DNA of 64,000 bases. Origin: Cloeon dipterum. Lineage: Eukaryota > Arthropoda > Insecta > Ephemeroptera > Baetidae. The notes below the pieces were generated by a model that saw only the letters and a list, made by a program, of their open reading frames with translations, did no database searches and had not been told where the DNA came from. Location: positions 19,179,681 to 19,243,680 of the forward strand of contig NC_088786.1 of the NCBI RefSeq assembly GCF_949628265.1, in the 5' to 3' direction. The position numbers were made by a program, and so were the translations under genes. Each line of letters begins with the position of its first letter. Position 1 is the first letter of the stretch. Of this stretch, positions 1 through 13,200 are shown piece by piece.

Positions 1-3000
1 CTTTGATAAAGCTAGGGTCAAATTAAAATTCAATTTTATGTGAGCAGGTGAATTAAAATAATTACCTTTTCAGGTCAAAATTATTTTAAATTAACCTTAA
101 ATTCATGAAAGTTTTATATTTATATTACGTATGGAAAAATCAGCAGCCAAACTGATAAATATATTACAAGAAGGAGCCAAATCTCTCAAAAATATTATTC
201 TATATACTTGGATTCCAAGTAAATATAAATCAACTAGAATTATTTTAATATTATATTTAGCACAACGTCATTTTAAAATCACTGTGTTGTTATTAAAAAA
301 ATAAATTTCGTATTAAATATAATAATGGAATGCCGAAAACAAGCCTTTCCAAAGCGGCACCAAGTTTCGCATTTTGTTCTGTTCGTGTAGAGAGCTAGTG
401 GCGCCTGTCATTTTCTGCAGTGACACAATGGAATGAAAATTCTTAGCGGCGATTCACGTGTGAGCAATAACAATGCAGCTCTATGATTATTATTATATTA
501 TTTGCTGTCATGTAACTTCTCTCTCGCGCGTTTACAAACACACACACACGCGCGTGTTGTACACACGACATGCCAAATATCAAAGGAAGCGGTCGCTGGC
601 GCGTGAAAGCCTTTTCGAAAATTGGCTGTCATCTTTTCGCATTACGAAGCATTGTGTACACCCGTTGCAATAGCGAGAGAGAAATAGACGTGTGTATCAA
701 GAAATTGTTTAGTAATGCATGGAAACTTAATTTCAACAACGGGAAGGAAGTGCATTACTGCAGAGATTGTGCACATTACTGAAACTAGTCCGTTTAGAAT
801 TTAACAAATTTTTGTCTCCGCTTCTGGCGCAACAAAAGGCTCTTTTGAAACGGCATTAATAAAAAGAATTTGATCGCTCAGCGCACTTGGGCAATTCAGT
901 GAAACGTATTGTCACACATGTAAACAACCTCGACCTTTGGGCGCGTTCTCCAAGAGGTTTTTGGGGCAGAGACTTTCCAACCGAAAAACTAGTTTGCAAA
1001 TTCGCACAGTTGGTTTGAACACCACAGCGATTTGAACAGTCAATTGGGCAGATTTTTTTGTTCGTTGGCTATTGAAATCACTCGTGGACAAGGTGATCGC
1101 CGCCGGCAGCAAAACTTGCTTCATTAATATCTGCGAAAAGAAAAATGGATAATCTTATTTCAATTTGCAAACTCTTATAGCGAACTGATTTTAGAATAAT
1201 GTAAAATGTCTCAACTTGGATACGATAAATATTTTAAATAGGAATGATCATGCGAAAAAATAGAAAAACTTTTTAAAAAGAGAAAAGGAAAACAAAGGCA
1301 GGAAGTTTTATTGAATGAAATGAGTGAAATGGTTCAGCTCATCTATGCGTTGTTTCTCAGGATGGAGATTGCAGTTGACTGCAAAAACCAATTAAAATGT
1401 TGCATGGGTAACGTTTCAAACTAATAAGAAATTTAGTTGTGCTTTCCGAATAGCGAGCACCATTTTACTGGAAACATTATTTAATATTTAATTAGATTTT
1501 ACATAACACACAATTCGCAAATTCATCTCGTTGAAAGAAACTCATACCTTCCATAAAAATTGTAAATTTCACTTCAGTTAGTTTTTTACTTAAAATTTTC
1601 TTTTGAGTTTAGTGCTCCCTGAATCCAACATTACAAATCAGTTTAAATTTTACTCTACTTAAACAAACGACAACTGTCCAGTCAAACAGAAATAATAAAA
1701 TATTGTAGATTTTTTAAAAATACCCATAAAAAAGTAGTACAATAATTGCCGCCAATGGGCAATTCCTTTGCTCCGAATCGGTAATATATGAAACGTGTGA
1801 TTGATACACTCGGTCTTGTCCTACAAACCTGAAGCGAGGCTGGCATCAAATTCTCTATGAATGAATTAATCCAACGGAGAAAAAGAAGGAAGACGAGCCG
1901 CCACACTCACGACGCAGCAGCGGCGGTGGTTTTTCTAAAGAAATCGTGCGATCCAGTCTGGCTGGAAATGGGGCTTGTTGACAGTCTGAGTATATGCGTG
2001 CCCATTAATCGAGCGTAATTACAGCCTGCTGATGCTCATCCGCAGCGGCGAAAACGCAGAAAACAACGTAATGATAATAATTGCAGCAACCATAATTATC
2101 GGATCGCCGCCAAATTGTGTAATGCCGACGGTTATTGCGCGTATATGTTCATTTATCAATTTTCGTGTTGTTTTGTTCGTGAGGAGGTCACCTCCATTCG
2201 CGAGGAAAACAATGCAGGCTGCACACACGCGGCCGCGGCTGGTAACTGTAAAGTGGCCACGTTAGAAACGCGATCGAACGAATTTGATGCTGCACGGCTT
2301 GATTGCACCACGCGAATTATTTTCCTTCGGCCACGATTGACTGAGACACTTCTAGGTAAAATTTGTGTTACGAAAAGTCAGTCAACAGTTACGTTTTGTT
2401 GCAAACCCTCCTGCATTCCTCTTCTGAGAAAGGTCCGTTTCAAATGTTAATTGAGCTATGAAAAAATTAAGTTGAACATGCAATTGTTTCCGCTAAAGCT
2501 GCTTTGTGCTGGAAGAAATGAATGAACCTGATTTTTTTCTTTGGAAATGAAATATTTATATAAAAGATTTGTTTAAATATAAGTAAATACGATTTTCTTA
2601 TTGCTCTACGCCATTAAATAAGAGAGGAAATATTTACAATTGCATTTGGAGTTCCATATTTTAATTTTTTAAACCAGTCTGTAATTAATTGAATTGCCAT
2701 TTTAACTTTTAATTATAAACAGATTTTAAGCCAATTTTCTTATTCTGCCCGTTCGCATGGAAATTTGAACCGATTAAGAATGATGAAAAAATAGTATTGA
2801 AAGAAGTTGAGAATGTGCCTTCCTTTGTGGGAGATGGAATTTTTCTATTTGCTTGATTTCCACAAAAAATAATTTTTCACCTTTTTCCCGAACAAGCAAA
2901 AAAACTTTTCCGTTTAATTAAGGAATTTCTCGATTTGCTTCAACTGCAATCATTTCAATTTAAGCTGTAAAATGAATATCGTATTTTTTCGTTCCAGGGT

Positions 3001-4226
3001 CGTCAGGTGAAAATGTAGAACAATACCAAAAATAAGCATTGCGCACTTTTATAATGAGGAAATGAGCTAGAACCAGGTTCATTTGTCGGCAGACAGGTTT
3101 TGCAAACTTTGTCAATATTAATTGTCCCAATTTCATGTCGTCGCCGTTTAAGCTGATTTCATTATTTCGCGCGTGCAGTGAAAGTTTTGTTCTGCTGCTG
3201 CTCTTACCATAATGTACACACACAGCGGTTGTGCGTTTACTGGCGAGGAAGACAATTTCGTAATCGAGCACAATAACCGGGGCCGCTGCCAAAAGGTGGA
3301 CGAACAAAAACAATAAAACTATTTTTTTTTGCAAATAATGCTTAATTCCAACTAAATCCTCTTTTTGTGAGCATATGCCTCTCAAATTTTATTTAGATAT
3401 TGCATATAAGCATTCCTTTCAAATGAATAATTAATAACTCGGTTTAGTTAATCAAAAGTTTAGCGAGCCCAAGGCTGAATTTTCACGTCGATATTGCTCT
3501 GAGAGCTTTGTTTGCCTATCTCGGGACGATCGTCTCAGACGATAGGCACACAAACGCAACTCTTGGCCTAATTTGCGTGTGTACGCAGCTTTTACTCTAT
3601 GCTTTCTTTTGGAATGCACAATGACCTAACGGACCTGGGTCAATCAGGAGAGTAGACGGCAAAAAGAATTTTTATTTGCGATAATTTTATATACATAACT
3701 GTCGCCGGAATCACGCTCAAGGAGACTGATTGGTTCCAACGCAGCAACAGTTACATTATTCAAATTTAAACCAGAACTGGGGCAATCCGATTCAATTAGT
3801 TACGCTCCGAGTTTATTATTTATGAACACCCTGAAAGTGTTTTGCATCGTTAGCTTAACATAACTAATTTGAAAGTTGTCAGTTTTAATTTAAAACAAAA
3901 ATGCACAGGACCTTTACTCATTTGGGTTGAATTGAAATTTGTGGCACGCTCTCATTCGCACCCTGAGTGTGGAATCAGGTCCATCCCGTTCTCAGCATTA
4001 AAATAAACAGCGCATTGCGTGAAGATTTGGGTGATTGCACAAAATCACTGCATTTTATATCAGAGAGTACAACGACCCCCCCCGCGCATAAAATGACACT
4101 CGGCGTCAATGACAAAATTGTTACGCACGACTAAATCCGTTGTTTTACTAATCCGATTGTGCAGTACGTCGTGGGAACCGCAGAATTGCATTTATTCTGA
4201 TCCAATTTTTTTTTGTTTCGTTCCAG
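1..4226. other. Upstream region, no confident gene
   Basis: The stretch is AT-rich with only short chance reading frames. The 5' exon or exons of the lipase gene (start codon and signal peptide) should lie here or left of the window, because the first recognisable lipase exon begins inside a codon. I could not find a convincing signal-peptide exon ending in the required phase 1. A small palindromic cluster sits at 3514-3547. Confidence 0.5.
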
Positions 4227-7200
4227 GAGTCTCAGCAACTTGGCCTAGCGATTGGGGGTTCGGCGGCTGGGGCTTCGGGGCTTGGGCGGGCCGCTTGAGC
4301 CCCAGCCAAGAGCGGCAGGATGAAGTGCACGATGTGGAGATCCTCAAGGCAGTCGTCACCTCCATGGCCGAGTGGGAGAGGAGTCGAAGAGACACGACCA
4401 GGTCAGAAAGTCAATAAATAATGTATATCAGAATAAAAACATTCCTTCTAGATTATTTTACAAAAACAGTTGAAAATTTTTCTTTTCCCTCAGCAAAAGG
4501 AATTAAAATAGATAAATGTTACAAAATTGCACTGAAAAAAACTGTTTTAGATATGATCAAATTGTTTCTTAGTCTAAAAAGCAGATTAAAAACATTTAGA
4601 TATGAAAATCTTCGACTTTAGTTGGAAAATTTAGCGGCATTTAAAAATTATTGCACTTATAAAAAAGTCAGATGGTTTTAGAAGTCTTTAAAAATAGCCA
4701 AATGGCTTAAAATGCATAATCAGGGTTAATAACGATTGAAAATTGAAAGCTAAGACAACTAGTCAGTCATCTTAATCTCTCAACCATATAGAGCATAAAT
4801 TAAAACTGCGGCCATTATGATTATGAGGTTTATCATTCAAATATTGTTCCACATGCACGCATTTAATTTTTCATCCAATAAATTCATGCATAAATTCACA
4901 TTAATTTTACAGCTTTTTAAATTTATTTTCCTATTAAATATGAATTAATCATTTTATTTCAAAATATTCCGCGCAAAAATATCTTAGAATTTATGATTTC
5001 TATAGGGCGAAGCGTGCTGACGGCTCAGTGTGCTACTCAAACGTAGGATGCTTCATGGGGTCGGCGCCGTTCAGCTATTTGGGGGTGCTGCCCGCCCCTC
5101 CGGCCGAGGTCGGCACCAGCTTCCACTTCTTCAGCCCCCGCGAGCCGCACAGGGCGCGCAGCCTGTCCTTCGAGGAGATCGTGGTTCCGGCCGCGGATGC
5201 ACTGCAAGATGCCGTCGTCGTCGGCCCCGAGTTCGTTCCTCTGCAACAGGACCAACCGCAACAACAGTCTGTCAGAGGCAGAAGGTAAAACGAATTTTCA
5301 TTCTTTTCAAGCACTTCCTCCTTCAATATGCTACCGCAATTCAGAGTTTGTTTGTTTCGCTCTCCAGCAGCGAGTTGAAAAAAAGTGGACGGCCTTGTGG
5401 TTTCTCTTTAGGATTATGTTATTCTTTTTTTTTAAGTGAGTTAGCTCTGAGGTATGCAAGCGCTGTGCGCAGCGGATTAGCGCCATTAAGCATCCTACAT
5501 TTTTTCTAGTATTACTTAATGCGGACAAACGTGTTTAGTTGTAGACGAAATATTAATGCCCTGATAAACCAAACAACTACGTAAAGAAACAAAGTAAAAG
5601 GTCACTCTGGCAACTAGCTTCCTTATATTGAATTCTCCAAGAGAGGTTAACATCATTTAATTGCTCTTGTGCATCCTTATTAAACGTGATAGCATTGAAC
5701 TTCTATTCAAAGATTCAATTTTAACATCTCATTAATATGGAAAAACTGTATTATTATTTGTTTACCGAAAATTTCTATTAAGAGGAGTCAATAAATTAAT
5801 CAATATTGAGCGAGTAATGAATTAATTAAAAAAATATATAATTGAAAATTGACGGTCCGCTCTTTATTTCATATAGAGTCCCTTCCGGGTAAAATTTGAA
5901 TTTTATCATCGTGACACCAAAACCGTTTCGCGCCTCACAATTGTTGAAGTCGTTTAAAAGGAGCACGAAGCAGGAAAGAAACCGGAGCTGTAAATCTTTG
6001 CGGGGCACCCACAACACGTCCCGAGTCTCCCAGTCCTTTCTCAGATATAATAGAAAAGCAATTGTGCTCTCGCTCGTCGCGGTGAAAGTAATTACGCACC
6101 GGGCAATCAGGTTGGACGGGACCTTGACATTGTACTCGCGTCTGCCGCCGCTTTGGTTTCCCTGAAGCGCCTTTTCCCGCCTTGTAAGGTGCACACACCC
6201 TCGAGTGCGGTCACCAACACCGATCTGCAGCAGCTTTCACCGCTGTAATACCGCTACTTTAACACTTTAAAAGACACCTGCGTGACGCAAATATAGACGC
6301 TCACTGATTTTTCAGGGGATTTTTCTTTTTTCAGCATTATTTATATTGATTATTTTTGCTATAATATACAAAATATCAGCAAATTACACTTAAAAAGTAA
6401 GCTATACTGAAACATTGCTTTCTAAACAAATGGCAAAGAGTTAACATTTTTCCAGGTTGCCGTTTAAATTTCTGAAAAAATCGGTTCCAACATGTCCAGG
6501 CTAATACACTGTCCCTATATTGAAAATCAAGATTTATTTCGCTTGAAGGGAAAATATTTATCTCATGCTCTCACACCATCTTGTAGAACATGACGAGTTG
6601 AATCAAAATCAAGAGGAAACTCATTGAGACAAACCATTTAATATTTAGAAAAACTTGGCCAATTCTGAAATTTAATTGTTCATACTCCGTCCTGATTTTA
6701 CTATGGCTCATATTAGAAATATGCTGCTGATAAATTCTACAAAACAATGAACTGAATGAACCTCTTTTGCTATAGCGTAATGCAAAGTTTTCTTAATTGT
6801 TTGCCTGTTAAGCTCCATTTGTAATTAAAAATTTCTCGTTGGTCATGAAGCTTTTAAAAATTGAGCTGAGAGATTTTCCATTTTAAATTATAAATTGATC
6901 CTTTATTTACAGTCCGAAATCAATCAACACACATTCACACCGTCTCACCTGTGAATTTAGATGTTTACCTAATCGCTCGGCAATTAAGTATTGTGTACCA
7001 TGAGAGATCGCCTTTCTTAGGTAATCAGAATTGCCAAACGCGCGTCACTTCTACTTGTAAAATGGGTTAAGCACTAAACAAAATTCAGGTCCGAGCCAAA
7101 CGACGCTTGCAGCTCTTTATTCTGAAACCGAGAAAAAGGCGGCTGGCGCGGGTCACTTGAGCAAGATCGGTTGGTTTGCTTTTCTGTCGGATTATATGTA

Positions 7201-10200
7201 TATGCAACTGATTTGAGCTCCTTTCCCTCTAACTTTTACGAATTTTAGGTTGTGAGTCACACCTTTCTCCTAATTGTCAGTCTATTTTGAGAGTGTGTGT
7301 TTTTATGAGTGAAGGAAGAGAGAAAGAGAAATGCTACTAGCAAATAAACACCTCCTTCCTCTTTCGATATTGGCGCGCGCGTGTGTGTTGTGTCTCCATA
7401 TCCAAATTAACGTTGCTGGTGTGCAAACAGAGAATAACGGTGATAGCGAGGACCATGCTGTCGCTTGAAAATTGGGACAGGAAGGCTGCTTTAATTTATT
7501 CGTCTCTGTTTTGATCAGCAACGCGCGTCAGAATGAATAAAAATATGGTAGTCTTGATTGATTATTTTTAGATGTTTACGCGCTATCATTAAATTGCAAT
7601 CAAAATTAATTTCAGCCTTCAACATAATTGAGTCATTATTTGAGGAATTTTCTTCCGTTTAGGGGACAATGCTAAGAAATTATTATATTTTTAATAAATT
7701 CCTTGAAGTCATTTTTGTGGCCTTATATGAAGTTATCTTTTCTCTTTTTAAGTTCAAGATTTGAAAATTAAATTCCTGATAGGTTTAATTTTCATAATTT
7801 TGTAAATTAATCAATTATTAAATAAACGTGAAAGTATACGACAGACACATAATATATAACGATATTAAAAACAGTGCAGTACACATTTTCATACCGGCGG
7901 CTTCAAATAAGGCTACAATATTTTCATCACGTGTACAGCTCAAGAAATTGTAAAATACAATAGTTGATACATATACAGCCATTCGTCACATTTGTTTGTT
8001 TTTACCGTTTTTACAGTTTAAAATAAGTAGAAGCCATTGCAGGCATGTCGTGTGAACACATGATATTTGTTAGCAAAAATGGTTGACTTCCAGTCATGGG
8101 CAACCATTGCAGAGGTCACAAAAATTCAGCATATGTGTGGGATAATACACCATTTTTATAAAATTATCTCTGTAAATAAAAAAGGTTTTTAAACATGGGA
8201 AACGTTGTACGTGCCTTTTCCGCCAAATCCTCTTTGACTAGGTAGCATGCGAATTCACTATAAAGCTATTATTTTGTCAGGCCAAATTATTTACAAGGCT
8301 AGCTCGAAAAATGCGTCAAGTGTACCTCATCATTGACAAAAACTCATCCGCAGGTCATTAAATGTGCAATGCATAACAAACTGCTGGTTTTTTTAATTCT
8401 CATAAAATTAATCATTTTTAGTGGACACGGAAGCGCTCAAATTTTTATGTAAAACTTAGGATAACAATGTGACTATTTGAAATAGCTTCCATATTTAATG
8501 ATTTTATAACTTTGTAAGGTTGATTGTTAGTAAAGCCCTTAATTTTTCTAAATTGCATTCATTCAGATTTTATTTTTGTTTCTTTTAACTCAAATTTTTA
8601 CAGAATGGTGTCATCCATGCAGGCATGTCGTTATAATCACATTTAAATTTAACGCTCAATGTTAACTATCAACGCTGTCAATTAATTTGTTTGTGATTTA
8701 TTCCCACAGAGACAATGCCGCGTCCGACGACCGTTCGACTACAACCATATCGTCTGACGTTGCGAAGAGCACGACACCGAGTTCAACGATTACCTCTTCG
8801 TCCAGCACGGAGCAAGTGGTGCCCTCGTCGGACGGTTCGATTTCGCTGACGGCCTCTTCTCTGGACGGCTCCGGACTGCTGGAGGCGGCCCTCAACCTGG
8901 GCTTCAACGCGTCGCTGCCGACTAAAGTGATCGTGCACGGCTTTGGAAGCAAGTGCAGCCTCATCTGGGTGCACGAGATGAAGAGTGCACTCATGGCCGT
9001 GGTTCGTAATCTTTTCATATAATAAGCTCATTGAAAAATTCCCGCGGCTTTAAGTTTAAAGAGTTCGGGTTGGATTTCTCTCTCGCTGGCAGCGTTTTCT
9101 CGTTTCTTTCTCTTTTATTGTCTGTTATCACGAAGTGTCAGAAAATGAGCCGACTCGCTTCTTTCATCAAAAAGTCTCCGCGCTCGCTCGCGAGAGCAGC
9201 ATAAATAGGCTAGTGTTAGGACGAGATGATTCGTGAGTCACGCTTGCTCCACTAACACGTACACACACACCTGCCTTTTTGCGCTTTTCGCAGCGATAAT
9301 CCCGAACGTTCAGACAGCGTGACGCTCTTCGCATTAAATGTGCCTTTGAATCTCCTTAAATTTGCAAGCAGAGCCCGCATAAATGCTTAAAATATTAACG
9401 ATGCGTTTATTTTTATCGCTTGCAAACGAGTTTGAGATAATTATACCAAGTTTCCCTCCTCCGTTGTGCTACTAATCTTACAAAAATTTGACTGATTAAA
9501 AGCAGTTTGCAGTGTTAGCGGTAGTTTGAGCTGGTTATTTGGTCTGTTAGACAATATGATAATGTTTGTCAGGAAATTACGGCTCTAAGTTTTAGACGGT
9601 TACTAATTTTTTTCTGATTGTGAGCTTCCAATCGTCATGGGGTGATCAAATGAGCATGAATCATGCAATATTAATCCATTTTAACCGTTTAAACCAACCC
9701 AAAAGCGTCCAAAAAGACAATTCTAGAAAAATAGCAAGGAAAATTTATTGGAAGCAATGGAACATCTTCGAAAAATTTAGCGCTCTAGATGTGTGCAAAT
9801 TTTTCAAGATTTAAAATTTTCAAAGAAATGTTAACATCTTTCAGATTTCCTATTAGCGAAAATGTGACGTTTATGTGATTTCAATTAATCCAAAAACAAT
9901 AAAAAGTCCAACCATTTCCGGAAAAATACACAGGACCACGAAAAATACCAACTGTCTAGTCCACGCTTCTGACTAACCTTGGAAAAGCACATGCAATTAA
10001 AAAACTCGGGATAACTTTAGCATCCTGCGCATCCTGCAACAAGGACTTTTCAGGTTTTGCATTATCATTACCATCAATCCTTACAATTAAAACTAAATTT
10101 CGTTTTTGACATTGTTAAAGCATGACCTTTTAATGTCAAATATGTGATTTTAATTCGAGCAGGAATCCACTGTGGAGCAATTTTCCGCGTGCGCATTGCT

Positions 10201-13200
10201 GCGGCTGGCAGTAGTTGCGGGTTGACTCTAGCGAAGGCCAAGACAAGAACATCAGTTGCAAGAAACACGTCTACATTAAACGTCACCGCTTTAAGTGGCG
10301 GATCTGTGTCTCTCGAAAAGTGGAAAAAACGCGTCGTCCGCGCGCGATCCTTTTACAGCGATCGTAGAAAGGAGTTGAAAAGGGAGACAATACATATCCT
10401 TTTGGTACAGAAATTTCTCTTAACTTGCTCCTGCGTGGGAAACTCGTTTTTATTATACGCGTCCCTTGTTCACCCACATTAGCGCCAAGGGAGAAAGTGA
10501 GCGCAAAACGGGTGGCCGATGATGGCGACTTATCTGGACCATTCACTCACTCCGCGCTGCTATGCTTTCGTTTGCTGACCGCGTTCGTTATCGCGGATTT
10601 CTTTTTCTCGCACCTGCTCCTTGCACCGCGTGATTTTCGCTTTCCTTGTTTACTTAGAATAGATGAAAAGAACAAATAATCGTCGCGTTATAATCGGCTG
10701 CGCAGCGCAGTCCGCTTCCTTTCACTCGCACTCGGCAGGACAATCGGAATTTCATGTGAGCCGCGATCAATTTCACTTGCTGATCAACGCGCACGCATTC
10801 TGGGGATTGCCACAATATAAACTTGAACTTTCACTATAATGCCGCTTAAATCAGCTGGCTGGCTCGGCAGGTGTAGAGCCGAGTCAACAACAAACACTCG
10901 ACTCATTGGTGTATTACAAGGTGTTGGGAATTATTAAATTGAAAATATCAAAGACACGTCATCGAGGAAAAAAATTAAATGCTGAGCAATAATTTGGACC
11001 TTATATTTTACTTTAAATACTCTCCAAAAATTGGAAAATTTTGGTGATCCGCACCAAAGTTTTCATGTTAATCGAGTGAAAGCACTGTCGTCCTATTAAC
11101 AATCATGACTTATTTCACCGAGATGTAAATTTAGCTAATAATTTGCACACCTTTGGGTAAATCGCGACGGTGGATATTGAATTCAAGTATAAAATAAGTG
11201 ATAAACTGTTTAGTTTCAAGAAATTTGGCAAATTCAGGAATTTACTGTTATATTTGGTACTACATTGGTATTTCAAATTTTAGCAATTAATTGTTGCTAA
11301 ATTTCGCAAACAAAAGATTCACTTGCCCACTTGTTTTAGCTAACTATGCAAAATTTTGTCCATTATGTTGCCCTGTAAATATCTAGATTTTAATTTTTCC
11401 ATATCAAAAATGCTCCAACAAACTAAATTTAATGACACACTCATCCAGCTAATTTTGTGATAGTCCCGCACGCTTATTATTGATTTGAGGGATTCTCTGC
11501 GTTCTTAATATTCAATTTAAAACGTATGAGTGGTAGAATATTAAAAAAAAAAATAGTTAATTTTTTCAAGCAGTTAACCTGTCGATTTTATTTTCGACTT
11601 TTACAACACCTTGTTTACCTTTGGTATCAGGATTCATGCAGAGAGGAGAAAATCGATAGGTTTCACTACTTATTTTCCTGCTCGTTCATCCGGAATTCAC
11701 ATATCATGCAAGAGGAGAAACGCAGGATTGCGCAACGCCACTTAATATTGGCTGCAAAAAGTGCACAATGGAAATTCGGTCCACGGCCGAGTGATGCAGC
11801 AGAAATTATACATATTGCTTTCCTAACGATTTTCTGCTGTTCTCGCTGACTAGTCGTGTCGGTCAAGGCCGAAAATGAGTAGCTAATCACTTTTCAAAGC
11901 AAAGAAAACTATCATTCGAGTAGAAATTAGTGTGTGTCCGCGACAGCTCCTGCTCTTGAAATCTCGGCCTCGACACCAGGCACGATGCGTTTCCTCTCCT
12001 GTGCGGCAGGATGACCATTTCTGATTTTCCATGCGCGCCCCCGATCCTAATAAACACTGGTTTGAGCCTGAGTGCGAGTCGCAGCCTATAATGACTTTCT
12101 CACATATGGAGCATTGGCTCGAACTGACACCTGGCATTGATCTAATTCTTTCTCGTGAGCACTACAAACTGCATGCGTGGACGAATCGGACGCAAGGCAA
12201 ACGCATAAGTAATTGCTTTATTGTCAGCGTTCTATTGTAAACAATATAATTTATTAATGGACTCTATAGGGCTATAAATTTTCCTTACGTTGCAGGTATA
12301 TTAAATTAGCACGATTCATGCAATTTGAAGTCTCTAGAAACATTCTTAAAATCGTACAGTCCGTTCAGAACTGCCAAAACAGACTTTTTAACCGTCTAAA
12401 AACCATCTAAATCTTCTGGGGGAAGAGGGTAAGCACACACTAACCCCTTCAGCTGGGCAGAGGAGGTTGAGACGAGTCAAACAGTGTTTAATTTTTGCAA
12501 TTCGTATCATTAGAATCCAAGATTAAGGAGTTGAAAATATTTACAAAACACAAAAATGTTGAAAAATTCGTGTTTTCCGGATTTTGAAGGGAAATTTCTA
12601 AACGAAAATTAAGAACACCACTCTGAAATTTCAACTCATATGTCATAGCACAACTTTAAGCATATTTAAAAAAAACTCCCAAATCCTAAGCTTATTTATA
12701 TTTCCAAAATTGGAATTACTAACCATAATTATCAGAAGTGAAGTGATAATTTACCTTGCCCTATATAGGACATCAAATTTTGCATCAGTTTGATCGAGCT
12801 CAGCGAGAAGAATCCAAAGTAAACTTCATTTTAGGAATTGCACCGCGAATGAGAGATGAGATACTCTGATATTATAGTCTCAAAGTTTTCCAAAATTATC
12901 CTGTTAACCTCCGTAAAAATTATTATTGCGTCGAACCCATTTTATGACGCATTTGAATAGAAAAGACTGATTCCTGGTGTAATCTTATGCTAATTTTGTC
13001 CTCAAACTTGTGACGTTTCGTCGTCTTCAAATATATTTTCGCAAATTATTACTAACTTAAAAAGGACTTTCTATCTGTTTCATTTTGTCGGTGTGTTTTT
13101 CTGCCTATATAAATATGATCATTTAATTGTAAACAACATAATATTTTTCACGAAATAATCGCTGAAAATGAGAGATTTTTACCGAAAATTCTCCAAGGGT

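Noticed and set aside
2960-3385. A 141-codon minus-strand frame with a hydrophobic segment
   Set aside because: It has no domain, ordinary AT-rich composition and no splice or promoter context, so it is probably chance.
4109-4226. An in-frame ATG at 4109 as the lipase start
   Set aside because: The frame does run into the first lipase exon, but the polyT-TTCGTTCCAG just before 4227 is a good acceptor and the product between looks neither like a signal peptide nor like lipase. It is kept only as a possibility.
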